This document shows, in pieces, positions 11,261-21,660 of a stretch of DNA of 64,000 bases. Position numbers and translations under genes: made by a program. This stretch comes from Leptodactylus fallax (lineage: Eukaryota > Chordata > Amphibia > Anura > Leptodactylidae), in the NCBI GenBank assembly GCA_947044405.1, contig CAMRHE010000356.1, forward strand, positions 744,001 through 808,000, written 5' to 3'. The notes below the pieces were generated by a model. That model was not told the DNA's origin, did no database searches, and saw only the letters and a list, made by a program, of their open reading frames with translations. How positions within the stretch are numbered: the first letter of the stretch is position 1; every line of letters starts with the position of its first letter.

Positions 11261-12111
11261 CTAAATAATTTCTATAAGTATGGTAACTGAAAGTATCAGG
11301 AGAGCAAGTACAGGTATATTTCACATTTTCCCTGTCTCATGGCTATGAGGAACTCATTGGGCCATTGTCGGAGAGTGCAACTGCAGGAAATTTTATTTCC
11401 TTGTTACTGCTTTCTTTTGCTTCCACTATATAAGGCAACAGGGTCCTCTGTTTAATATGTAGCCTTACATCTTATATCTACGTCGCAGCAAAATCAGCAG
11501 TAACCACAAGTTCAGGCATGGTGAATTTGTTCCCATAAAATTCAACAAAATATAGTAACATGCTTATGGATGTAGATCTTAAAACCCCATTCTCAGGGCA
11601 GAAATAAATCTGTGTGGATATTCGAGCATGCTCTTCATGTTGTAGATTTCAAATGGTTTTCGGCCTGCGAATGTTGAAATTTGATGCAAAATCTGCATAT
11701 AGCATGCAACTTTAGCAGAAAAATCTTCATCATTTTATCCATTAAAAAAAGTATACAGCAGAAGGGAACACTGACTTGTTTTATTTATACTGTCATCTAT
11801 CCTGTATCCTTCTCTGTCCTTCATTGACTGATCTGTTTAGCCAGTGAAGTCTATGCTTCAAGGTTACAGAGTGGGGAAGGAGATCATTACTGAATGTACA
11901 TTCTATTAGATAAGTCACTAGGGGTGGGGGAGGGGATCATTTTGCCTTCTTTTATGTATCTTATCATATGAATAGCTATTTCACAAGCTGGGGAATACTG
12001 TTGTGGTTATAGAATATGGTTTAATAAGATGTGTCTCACTTTTTTATTCACTTAATTTGGTCTTTCAGTTATGTTCGGATAAAACCTTTTTCTTGGATAG
12101 TAGCTTTCTGT
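11261..12111. other. EFL1: Intron sequence, old repeat-like tracts
   Basis: No coding signal. The 11,480-11,760 stretch has the look of a decayed MITE (…aaatctgcatatagcatgc…) but no ends could be defined. Confidence 0.4.
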
Positions 12112-12379
12112 GCAGCACGGTGGCTCAGTGGTTAGCACTGCAGCCTTGCAGCGCTGGAGTTCTGGGTTCGAATCCTGCCAGAGACTACATCTGCAAGGAA
12201 TGTTCTCCCTGTGTTTGCGTGGGTTTCCTCCGGGTACTCGGGTTCCTCTCACACTCCAAAGACATAATGATAGGGAATGTAGATTGTGAGCCCTATATGG
12301 GACAGTGACTGTCAATGTCTGTAAAGCGCTGTGGAATATGATGGCGCTATATAAGTAAGCATAATAAATAATAATAATA
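12112..12379 (+). mobile_element. tRNA-derived V-type SINE
   Basis: The 5' part is tRNA-like: an A box in TGGCTCAGTGGTTAGC (12121-12136) and a B box GGTTCGAATCC (12165-12175), the internal RNA polymerase III promoter. It is followed by the conserved central block around GCGTGGGTTTCCTCCGGGTA (12218-12237), which I associate with the vertebrate V-SINE superfamily. The 3' tail GCGCTGTGGAATATGATGGC then GCTATATAAGTAAGC ends in an ATA/AAT repeat. The tail matches the 3' end of the antisense LINE at 59367. Point changes suggest an old, inactive copy; it is not a tRNA gene. Confidence 0.9.
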
Positions 12380-12914
12380 CTCATACAGACATGAATGAGA
12401 GCAGTGCGCATGCTTCTTCATTCATTCCTTCCCCTCTTGAATGCTGTTGCTGGTGGCTTCCTCGCCAAGTGGGGCAGAGGTTAGCACACCCCCATTCTGG
12501 AGATAGAGCCCACCTCTAGAACTCACACCTATCAAATATTTATGGCATATCATGATATGCTCTGAATGTTTATAATACGGTTAAGGGTTATCCCCATTCC
12601 CTATCACATGTATTTGGCTACACAGTTGCTGTTTAACATTATTGTAAGGTAGGCTGTGTTATTATACCTTACTGATACATACGTGTTATAATATTATAAG
12701 ATGAGTTTTAATGATCATTTTCACGATACAATACTATACAAAGTACTTGCAGCTTTCAGTCAAATGTTCCACTTTTAGTTGTGTCGCAGAAAGTTCATTG
12801 AGAACCAGTAATTTTTTTCCATGGGTCTTTTTACTGAACAACTACTGTAATTTGCTTAGGTATTAGTTATGAATGTTCGCTACATCTCTGCCTGACTTGT
12901 CCATTCGTGTCCTT
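12380..12914. other. EFL1: Intron sequence, nothing recognised
   Basis: AT-rich, with no supported exon or repeat. Confidence 0.5.
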
Positions 12915-12918
12915 TTAA

Positions 12919-13066
12919 AGGGAGTTTGTCACCAGAACCTACAAATATCTATCCAGCCTCTGATGTCCAGATATAACTTTTTTGTCAATATGCAAATAAG
13001 CTGTTTTTGGGCACTGCCGTAGCTCCAGAGATAATTAATATTCTGGGTTCTGCTGGCAGACTTCCT
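12919..13066. mobile_element. Short TTAA-type MITE, 148 bp
   Basis: Flanked on both sides by TTAA (12915-12918 and 13067-13070). The left end AGGGAGTTTGTCACCAGAAC pairs with the right end, whose reverse complement is AGGAAGTCTGCCAGCAGAAC. These are the hallmarks of a non-autonomous piggyBac-like element. Confidence 0.85.
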
Positions 13067-13135
13067 TTAAAAGCTGGATGACAACTCATATGTGTTATGT
13101 GATGTGTTTTGTGAATAGGAAGAGTTGTCGCCTTT

Positions 13136-13563
13136 TTAAAATCCAGGGATTAGATTAAGATTCAAAAATTGCTGAATATTAAAATAATTTAACACAACTC
13201 TTTGAACCTCCTCAATGAGACAAAGTGAAGTGCTGCTAACAGTCATCCAGTCTCGCTCTGGTGGACCATCTGAGACAGCCCCTTCAAGCTTTCTATGCAT
13301 GGAACATGTTTTTGTTAAATTAGACATAAACTCTGCCAAACTTTGCAATAATCCTATATTTTCAAAATGGTCTAATCTACCAAGAAGTGGTTCTGTGTAA
13401 GTCCAGAGATGGGTCTCTCCCTTTCCATATGGCTTATTAGAGAACAGTTTTGCAGTAAGACTCTCTGGAGGACCACTGGCACTGTTGGACCTTTCACGAT
13501 CAGGTTGTTCTAGAGGGACCTTCTTGGGACCAGTCTCTGACAGTTTCTTACGATTCGTGCCCC
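13136..13563 (-). other. Unassigned protein-like open frame, possible exon or retrocopy
   Basis: A minus-strand frame of about 140 codons with a composition unlike repeat-derived frames: rich in charged and leucine residues, e.g. RKKLSETGPKKVPLEQPDRE, GLLQSLAEFMSNL and CLIEEVQRVVLNYF. The latter parts look amphipathic and helical. The frame is entered through TTTATAG|GGGCACG (minus strand), an acceptor-like site with a weak pyrimidine tract, and stops at NLNLIPGF. I do not recognise the protein. Possibilities are an exon of a gene on the opposite strand inside the EFL1 intron, a decayed retrocopy without a visible poly-A tail, or an uncharacterised EFL1-intronic gene. The plus-strand frame across 13215-13400 is its shadow. 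Confidence 0.35.
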
Positions 13564-13599
13564 TATAAACCAACAGTAGTTTATATAAGCTTCATTTTT

Positions 13600-14180
13600 A
13601 ATTGTTCCCACACCAAAACCTGTTTGGTGGAAAACTTCTATTACCCAGTTTCCATGTAAACAGACAATTGAGGTAATTCTGAGCTCTTTGGCGCAGTCAG
13701 TTTATCACCCCTGACCTCACAAACCAGCACTTAAAGGAGACAAAGTGACTGTGACATGTTAAGTCAATATTCCATCTCTGAGGACCGTGTCTGAGCAAAG
13801 CCTACACTACCACCGCCTCACATTCATTTAATAGCAAGTATTCTCCACTGGGAAAAAAACAGCACACACAAAGGAGGCAAACACTACCGCCGTGATTGTG
13901 AGGCATTTGTCATGGCGGTTAGCAGTGATTTCTGTTTCAAGGTAATTTGTTTTAGAACTTCAAAGGAAGCCTAAGTGTCTCTCCTCAGACTCATGGAGAC
14001 ATTTCTTGCAGATTATGCAGCAAATTGGGGAAGTTGCTCTGCAGATTAGTAGTATTGCCCTTTGCTATTAAATGCTTGCTATATGGAATGAGCGTTTAAT
14101 CTTGGATGACTGTATTTGCAAGCTTTAACCGTAGAGCTGCCGGGAGAGATGCAGTTCAAGGCGGTAACACGTGAAGCTTG
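13600..14180. promoter_or_regulatory. Candidate conserved non-coding stretch
   Basis: A stretch of complex, non-repetitive sequence with no MITE words, no open frame and many short homeodomain-like AT motifs (CATTTAATAG, TTGCTATTAAATGC). It looks like vertebrate conserved non-coding DNA by texture only. This is inference and cannot be tested without another genome. Confidence 0.2.
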
Positions 14181-15136
14181 CCCCTGACGCGTAGGCTAGA
14201 TGTAATGAAAATCCTTTCTAGTTTTTTCCTTCTCATCTAATTTGGGCTGTTCTGTAGATGGCTACTAACAAGGCAGAATGTGCTGTGGCCTAATAAGCCT
14301 TCACGTTATCTTTGGTCTTTAGCAGCCTGTAACCATCAAAGAACAGTTTTGATGTAAAAGCTGGTAAAATGAGAGATGGGAGCATTAGTGTGTGGTCAGT
14401 GGGAGCAGAAATCCCACAGAACATCCTGCATTCAGACATTTTAGTTCTGGAACATACAACATTGATTTTTAGTGGGAAGGGACTCAGCTTGGTGCATACT
14501 ATGAGGTCTTTAATGAACCATTACAGTTCTTTTTTTGTGGTAGAAATATATAGTGACCTAAGAAAAAATATGAAATGAATGTAGACAGTCCTATTCATAC
14601 AAATGACTCTTGCCTACTTAAGCTGCCCTTGTATTATATTGACAGCCTTTTGTCTGATCGGCCACCATGTAATACTACTTTTCTCCTGTAATGATTGCGG
14701 CAGGAGTCATTTCTTGCTGGCCGTGGTTTTTCCTTGATAAAATCATCTGTCTGCCATGGTTACTGTGACCTGGACCCAGGACAATCATCTGATTCCCTCC
14801 AGGGACAATTTCTGAATAGGTTCTCTCATCAGATGCAACTCCTTTTAATATTATTCCTAGAAAGTGTCTTTTGCTTACTACTCAAATTGTACGACTACAG
14901 AACTCTGTGTTACCTTGCAACATCTAAAGTGACGGCCGTGGATGAATGCATTCCAGAGATTGCCAGGGCCAAAATATCGAAGTATATGCACAGGTGTATT
15001 AGAGCGTATTTATACGGAATACATGAGTTAATAACCCATTGTACTTCTGCATGAAAGCTATGAAATTGTGGGCACATACAATACGCCTTACAATTTATTG
15101 GTGTAACATATATTAATGTAGGATAAAATGGAAAAG
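14181..15136. other. EFL1: Intron sequence, nothing recognised
   Basis: Short open frames occur but none has protein-like features or splice context. Confidence 0.5.
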
Positions 15137-15140
15137 TTAA

Positions 15141-15341
15141 AGGGGTATTCTGACCATAAGTAGTTTCCTGTCCACACCATAGAATTTGAATGAAGCAGCA
15201 GGCAACATGCTCGACTGCCTCTCCATTTAATCTCCTTCTATCCACAATGTTACAGGTGGGGGTCCTAGAGGTCTTATCTAGCAGTAATAATCTAACAAGT
15301 GGGTACAGTAGGTGATAATGGTTTCTGGTCAGAATACTCCT
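15141..15341. mobile_element. TTAA-type MITE, 201 bp
   Basis: Flanked by TTAA at 15137-15140 and 15342-15345. The left end AGGGGTATTCTGACCATAAG is mirrored by the right end (reverse complement AGGAGTATTCTGACCAGAAA). Non-coding, piggyBac-like by structure. Confidence 0.85.
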
Positions 15342-15491
15342 TTAAGTCACATTCAGACATGGTAGAATTTGGGGAGGCCACAGGTCATGTTATGGTTATG
15401 AGACATAGTAGACTTAGCAGATAACACATATATTACTTAGTTTGAGGTTTAGTTGTAATTTATTTTTTGTTGTTGTATGACCTGTGTTTCA

Positions 15492-15977
15492 AGGGGTTTT
15501 CCAGGCTAGAATTATTGATGACCTGATAGGCCAGTCAATATCAGGTTGGTGGGGTCAGACACCCGACAACCCCATTGATCATCTGTTTTCAGCAGCTGAT
15601 ACACAGAGTATGGAACAGTAAGCAGACAGCTTTGTTCTCTGTGTAGTGACTGAACCAAGTCACTGCAGTTAAGCTCTCATTTAGCTGAATGGAATATGAT
15701 CTACAATACCCTGGTCTTGTCCATTATACAAAGAACAGAGCTGTCTGCTTCCTGCTCCAACTTCTTCATGTATTAACGTCTGAGAACACATGATTCATGA
15801 TTCATGGGGGTGCTGGGTGTCAGAGTCTCACTGCTCTGACATTAATGAACTATTCATCAATAATTTTAGCCTAGAAAACCTCTTTTTAAACTCGTTTTAT
15901 TGAAAATTGTACAACATGTTATATAATACAAATAAGTAGTACAAAAGAAAAAGCGGAGTAAGTACTAGAAAACCTCT
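15492..15977. mobile_element. Palindromic TTAA-type MITE interrupted by a short retro-insertion
   Basis: Left end AGGGGTTTTCCAGGCTAGAA and right end (reverse complement AGAGGTTTTCTAG…) are inverted repeats; the inner arms pair over AATTATTGATGA. The right end abuts TTAA (15978-15981), while the left flank TTCA is decayed. Within 12 bp of the right end it is split by the insertion at 15886-15964, which duplicated 15 bp of the MITE. Confidence 0.75.
15886..15964 (-). mobile_element. 79-bp retro-insertion with 15-bp target duplication
   Basis: Flanked by identical CTAGAAAACCTCTTT copies (15871-15885 and 15965-15979). Read on the minus strand it ends …TTCAATAAAACGAGTTTAA, i.e. an AATAAA near an A-rich end. 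This is the signature of a severely 5'-truncated, LINE-mobilised 3' end. The source family is not identified. Confidence 0.65.
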
Positions 15978-15981
15978 TTAA

Positions 15982-16770
15982 CAACAAAAGAGCTAACTAC
16001 TCTTAAAAGTGGACACCATCTCTTTGGTGGGCCAAGTACTGGAAGAAGGACTCTCTGTATTCTACCATTGTTTTGTATTGTGTTTTTGGGATTCCAGTAG
16101 GTCCATTGTTTCAGATGAACGAAAGTAAACTATTGAATATTTAAACCATGTGTAAAAAGTATATATATAGCATTAAACAACACTAACCCTGCCAATTTAT
16201 TTGGAGAAAGGTTACTGCTGATTCATGTGATCTGAAGAAGAAAACATTTGTTCTGAGTTAGTTTTTCATCATGTGCTCACAGACCTAAATCATTTTCATC
16301 TTTCCTCCTTTTCGTGTGTCTCCTCATCATATTCTAATTGTTACCAGTACTGTGAATAAAGTACAAAATTACCTGCTTCAGCTCTATCTGACATAGTGTC
16401 ACTCTTCCCACTGTGATTCTGAAAGGGGATTTTATGTAATTTGGAGCAATGAATAAGTCTTCAATTAGATTCAGGATGTTTTTAAGTGTTCGGTCTGGTG
16501 TGTCATTTCATTAAAAAAAGAAAAAAAAAAGTTTGAATGCTTTTGACTTATTTTGCCTACTGTTTTGCTGATATCATTATTATTTTAGAATTGTAATAAT
16601 AATTAGACCTGTTTGCACTTTTCTGGACAGAAGAAGTTTTCCAATGCTCTACTGCTGTACTTGAGTGAATATAAATTTATTTACATTTACACAATTTATG
16701 CTTTTATTGTTGCAGTTCTTTCACTGCATGTTTTACGCAAATACAGGATTGAATTTATTTATTTTACATA
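15982..16770. other. EFL1: Intron sequence, nothing recognised
   Basis: AT-rich. No supported feature. Confidence 0.5.
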
Positions 16771-17438
16771 CCATGTTTCTCCGAAAATAAGACCTACTCC
16801 GAAAATAAGCCCTGGCATGATTTTTCAGGATTTTTGGAGTATGCTTGAAATATAAGCCCTACTCTGAAAATAAGCCCTAGCTATAGTTCATGAAAAAAAA
16901 AGTGTCCAGATAGCTATATATGTAAAAAAGTAAATAGAATACAGCATAACAGATACAGTAGACCCTTCCTTCATTAAGGAAAGCAGGCACCCCCAAAAGA
17001 ATTGCACCCCCAAGAGAATCGCACTTTGACATTAATGGTGCCGTCTGCACAAGATGGCACTAGTGAGATAGTTTTCCACAACAATAAGGGTTAACTACTG
17101 GTAGTGCTGGTTTCTCACACACAGATCGGGTAGACCCACTGGCATGACTACGTTGTGACTGCCTCCGGTCACCAGGACAAGCCAACTGCTACATTTGGCT
17201 GCAGTGGAACGCTGCTGCAATGGCAAAGGCCCTGAGACAGGAGTGAGACAGATCTGTGTGTGAGTGCCCGTCCACCATTAGCACTTGCCAACTCTAAATT
17301 GTTTTGGGTGTAAGGGGGTCTGGTGAGTGGATTGTTTTTCATGGAAAAAAATAAGACATCCCCTGAAAATATGACCTAACCCATCTTTCGGAGCAAAAAA
17401 ATAATATAAGATCCTGTCTTATTTTCGGAGAGACACTG
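16771..17438. mobile_element. TA-flanked DNA transposon with 'CCGAAAATAAGAC' ends
   Basis: Left end CCATGTTTCTCCGAAAATAA and right end (reverse complement CAGTGTCTCTCCGAAAATAA) are inverted repeats flanked by TA on each side. The word GAAAATAAG recurs three times in the first 100 bp and again near the right end, a pattern of a widespread vertebrate MITE. 668 bp, no transposase. The superfamily is uncertain (mariner-like from the TA flank). Confidence 0.7.
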
Positions 17439-20112
17439 TATATAGTGGCAGCATATTTTCCACTGCGTTTTTTAGATATTGTCATCACTCAGTGTGCGAA
17501 ATAGAGCACACATTCTAAATGAATACAAAAATAAGAGCATAAAGGAAAGACTTATACATGTCCCGTATACATGAGGCTAGGCATAAGTTTCTATAGTGGG
17601 AAAACACCTTTAATATAAGGACACATGCTGCAGATTCTCTGAAGCTGGAAATCTACAACAGAAAAAAAACGCCCAAGTGTTGTGTTTTCTGCTGCAGATT
17701 TTGGTCAGTTTTTACTGCAGATTAGTTTCTGCAGTGTGGAGATGAGATTTACCAAATTCTAATCCACTTTGCAGGGATTGTAATACATTGCATGTTTTCT
17801 GCAGCAGCAAATTGCAGCATTTCTGCTCTGTGCTCCCCCAGCATTAAGGTTCTTTCACGCTGGCAGATTTTCTGCTGGTACTGACCGGTCATCTATGATA
17901 TAATGAATCAAGTTGTTCATTTGCTTACCTCCATTTTTCTGTATATCTGTAAGTAACCAACCATCATTACTGAGATTATACACATGCAGTTTCCTTATGC
18001 CTCATGCACATGAGCGTATTTTTGTTCGCAATTGCAGATAAAACTACGGACCAATATATTTCAGTGGGCCCATACACACAACTATTGTTTTTGCGGCTGT
18101 GTGTCTGGACCACAGGCAAACTTTTGTTCACCCCATCATTGGCCCATTTAGAATGGGGAAGTATGTCATATCCACAAGATATGTCATAAATGCTTGTTAG
18201 ATGTGGGACCTTCCTCTGGGACTTACCTCTATTTTCAGAATAGGGTCCACTGTTTTCTGTCTAATATGATGAGACAACTACTGCATTCAAGGTGTAGGTT
18301 GGAGAGTTGTCTACGGCTCTTTCCGTTCACTTCTCTAGGAGTTACGGAAACAGCTAAGCTAGTGTGAATGTGCGTGGCCACCTCTTACATGACCAGCTCT
18401 CATTGTATTCTTCACCAGGATTCTGTGGTGCCTCAACAACACAGAACATGGATATGCCTTACATGTTTAGGGTCAGAATACCCATTTAATATCCTCATTG
18501 TAGTCACAAGATTCTGATTCTCCTGGGTCTACTTTAGCACACTTAAGTCACCGCAGGATTCAATTGTGCCGGCTGTAAAACAGGCATTAAAATCTGTCCT
18601 TGAAACTGACCTTGGCGTCTCTTGCCATTCTGAGGGCTGACAGCTTCATGTAAGCAGTTACTGACTCAAGGAACTTTTAGGCATCTGTTATTACTTGTAC
18701 TCGCCTTACCATATTTTTCTATAGATATTGAGCTGCTACTTGTTGGAGGGATAGTAAATGGCTGTATTTGTTGTCTTTGATTTCTCATTTGTTTATGGGT
18801 ATTTGCTGCTTTTACTGGTGGGTGGGGATTTATTAAGACTGGCGTTGATATATCAGCCTTAATCCATTCCCTGGCTGTCACTAGAGACACCTGAATTATT
18901 ACGAGGTTCTCACCTCTTAATAATTCTGCCACACTTCCTTGTACCAGAAATGAAAACTACGCCAGTCAGAAACTGGTGTAGATTTCTTATATAACACACT
19001 GGTTTTACTGGCATGAGTTATGGTAAATTTATTGGACCGAGGCATTCCTGGCCTGTCTTGGTCTCCATCCACTTTTGTAAAAAGCGGTGCATCTTTGGCA
19101 TAGAAAAGGGTTTTGGTTGTAGAGGGAATAGTAAATTCCCCCCAGTGTGCATTCGATTACTTATAGGGGACAAGGTATGTAGAGCCCACATTACCAGGAA
19201 TTTGCTTTGATGAGGAAAGGCAGCTTCTCTTTCTAGAAATGTCTGCTTATTGGTAATGATGAAATAATCATTCCATGCTCATAGATTTCTATTATAAGGC
19301 GCAGCAGTCTTTATGTGCTAAGTATATGACTCTTTGCTGAGTACTTTACATTACTACTGTATGTCTTCTCTATTGGCCATAGAATCATGTGTATAATTTA
19401 TTTGGTTTTATTTCATGTGCATTTGTCAAAATTAGCATGAATGATCTTTAGATTGTAAGCTCTGTTGGACAAGGATTTACAGTACATGAGTGAAGATATT
19501 TTTTCTATAGTAGGCTTTATGAATGTTGGCTAATAGGCAAATTTGTAAAGATGTTTTGGTTAGGTTCTGTCCACACTAGTGTCTTGGCTTCCTGGCTTGC
19601 CTCATAACCACAACCAATGTCCATATGTACCATGAAGGAATTTGAACATCATTGAGGGGGATTCAACGCTTGGTACCCTGTTCTGTGTGCTAGAACAAAG
19701 AACCACTATGTAAGAGGAGCTTCCGGTCACTGGACTCTAAACACCATGCCTTACTTCAAAAGTCATTGATTTGAATGGCCGTTCTATAACGCTACATGTA
19801 TGCCTAGATATGGCTTCCCTTAGTGATAACCAGGGCTGTGTGGTCAGTCAGCCAAGTTTCTGATTCTGCCTGTGACTCCTGTACTCTTCAATCCAAAACC
19901 AGCTTCTTCATAAATGGCTCATGTATAATAATAATAATAAGCAATCATTAGTAATACTGTATAATAATTACAACAGAAAATGTATTTATATGATTCAAGT
20001 TTGTAAAATTTCTATGAAAGTCAATGTGCAACAAACTATGCATTTGATATGATTTAGTATTCAACAATGTATAATATTTAATATTTTTACTTTGACACCA
20101 GAGTTGAAGTTC
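17439..20112. other. EFL1: Intron sequence with decayed repeat fragments
   Basis: The 17,620-17,880 part (…CTGCTGCAGATTTTGGTCAG…) and the 18,000-18,240 part resemble old MITE debris; no ends could be set. No exon is seen. 18,700-20,100 shows nothing recognisable. Confidence 0.4.
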
Positions 20113-20114
20113 TA

Positions 20115-20454
20115 AGGGTGTGTTTCCACGGAGGAATTTGCCGTGGATTTGGGGGCGGAAACCGCCCCCGAATCCGGAGCAGATTCCTCCCGAATCCGCC
20201 TCCCATTGTTTTCAATGTGAGGCAGAGATCGCAGCAGGACGCGAAAAAAAGAAGCGTCCTGCTCAATCTTGCTGCGGATTCCGCCCGCGGTGTCCGCGGC
20301 TCGAGACTCCCCTCCTGATTAGGCCCATTCATCCGGGCCTAATCAGGAGCGGGATGCCGCGACGGAATGCTGATGCACTGCATCGGTATCCCATTGTGGC
20401 GAAAATTCCGGCGGCGGAAAATGATTTGCATTTTTTACCGTGTGAACACACCCT
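20115..20454. mobile_element. GC-rich, CpG-rich MITE, 340 bp
   Basis: Left end AGGGTGTGTTTCCACGG and right end (reverse complement AGGGTGTGTTCACACGG) flanked by TA (20113-20114 and 20455-20456). Internally it contains a perfect stem CTGATTAGGCCC / GGGCCTAATCAG. CpG density is far above the surrounding sequence, consistent with a fairly young copy or constraint. The open frames across it are by-products of high GC. Confidence 0.75.
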
Positions 20455-20456
20455 TA

Positions 20457-21350
20457 CATTTCCACCAACACCACCCAAAGCAAACTCTAGATCTTTGACT
20501 CCACAGCTCTATCCCTATCAGCTGACCATAAGAATCCTACAAGCCTAGTTCTTTTTAAAAGGGGTTACCTTTAATGGACACCATGGTGGCTCAATATTTA
20601 GCCTGGGGTCTTGAGTTAAAATTGTGCTGAAGAAAACTTCAGGATGGAGTGTGTATTTTCTTCATTTGCCTTAGTGGGTTGCCTTAGATTTTAAGGTGGC
20701 AGTGTCTCTACAACACTGCTGAATTTGTGGGGACTATATCAGTAACAGAATATTAATACCGACTACCATTTTCATACAGTTTCAAAAGGATCTATTTCAC
20801 ACATAATCATTTTGTCAGGGTTCCAGTATTTTACATGACAAGAAGACTATGCTATTGTTAATGTTAAAAAGCAACAAGAACCAAACTGAATGGTCAAAAC
20901 ATAGTGTGAACAGAGTCTTAGCCACGTGTGTGTTTTTTATTCTTTAACAGGAGATATATAGAACAAAAATGTTTTTGATTTCGGGAAAACTCCATCCGGC
21001 TTCTATTCAGGCAGGAGTTTAATTTAGCAGCCTTTGCTGGCATGTAGCGCTACTAAACAATAAAGCAGAAGAAACAGTGGTGTGTAATTATGGACTATTG
21101 TTTCACTCCCTCCTCCAACACTGTGCATTACCACTAAACCACTGTAATGAGATTTATTATTATTATTCAGTTACTGCTCCTTTCATTATTCGCTTCATAT
21201 ACATTAAACACTATGTACACCTTCACTACCAAATGTTAATATGTTGTCCAAATAATGTACAATGAAGCAACTTTGCAATAGATCAAATAGAATATCTATA
21301 TAATGTCTAGGTTAAGGAAGACAAGCTAATTTTATGTAGTGAAATCCTTC
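20457..21350. other. EFL1: Intron sequence, nothing recognised
   Basis: No supported exon or repeat. Confidence 0.5.
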
Positions 21351-21354
21351 AGTC

Positions 21355-21660
21355 AGAATTCCTCTACTTTATGCCACCATACATTTGGTTAGAAAGCAAG
21401 AAGCAAAGGATGGATAGAAGGGAATGTTCCTGCAAGATCAGACTACACATAGTTTGTTGTCTGTTACCATAGAGACGCAGTCTGCACGGATGCTGTAAAA
21501 ACAAAATGGTGCGAAATTTTTAATTAAGAGCTATTACATTGTTGCCTCTTTTTATAATGTTTTTATGATCATTTACAAAAATTATTGATTGTGAAAATGT
21601 ACAGAAGGTTTTCTTCTGGTAAAATTACAGTGGAAGAGTATTTTTGGTCATGCCTTTGCA
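21355..21660 (+). repeat. Unnamed interspersed repeat, copy 1 of 3
   Basis: Contains CAGACTACACATAG, then TTTGTTGTCTGTTACCATAG, then a degenerate stretch ending in an AATTATTG-like tail. The same order of words recurs in the same orientation at about 33640-33930 and 43920-44170. Element class unknown; boundaries approximate. Confidence 0.55.

Noticed and set aside
12121..12175. A and B boxes of a tRNA gene
   Set aside because: The flanking V-type core and LINE-like tail show that it is a SINE; the tRNA-like part is too degenerate to fold as a functional tRNA.
20087..20548. Open frames of 66-142 codons
   Set aside because: Caused by the GC-rich MITE, which has few stop codons.
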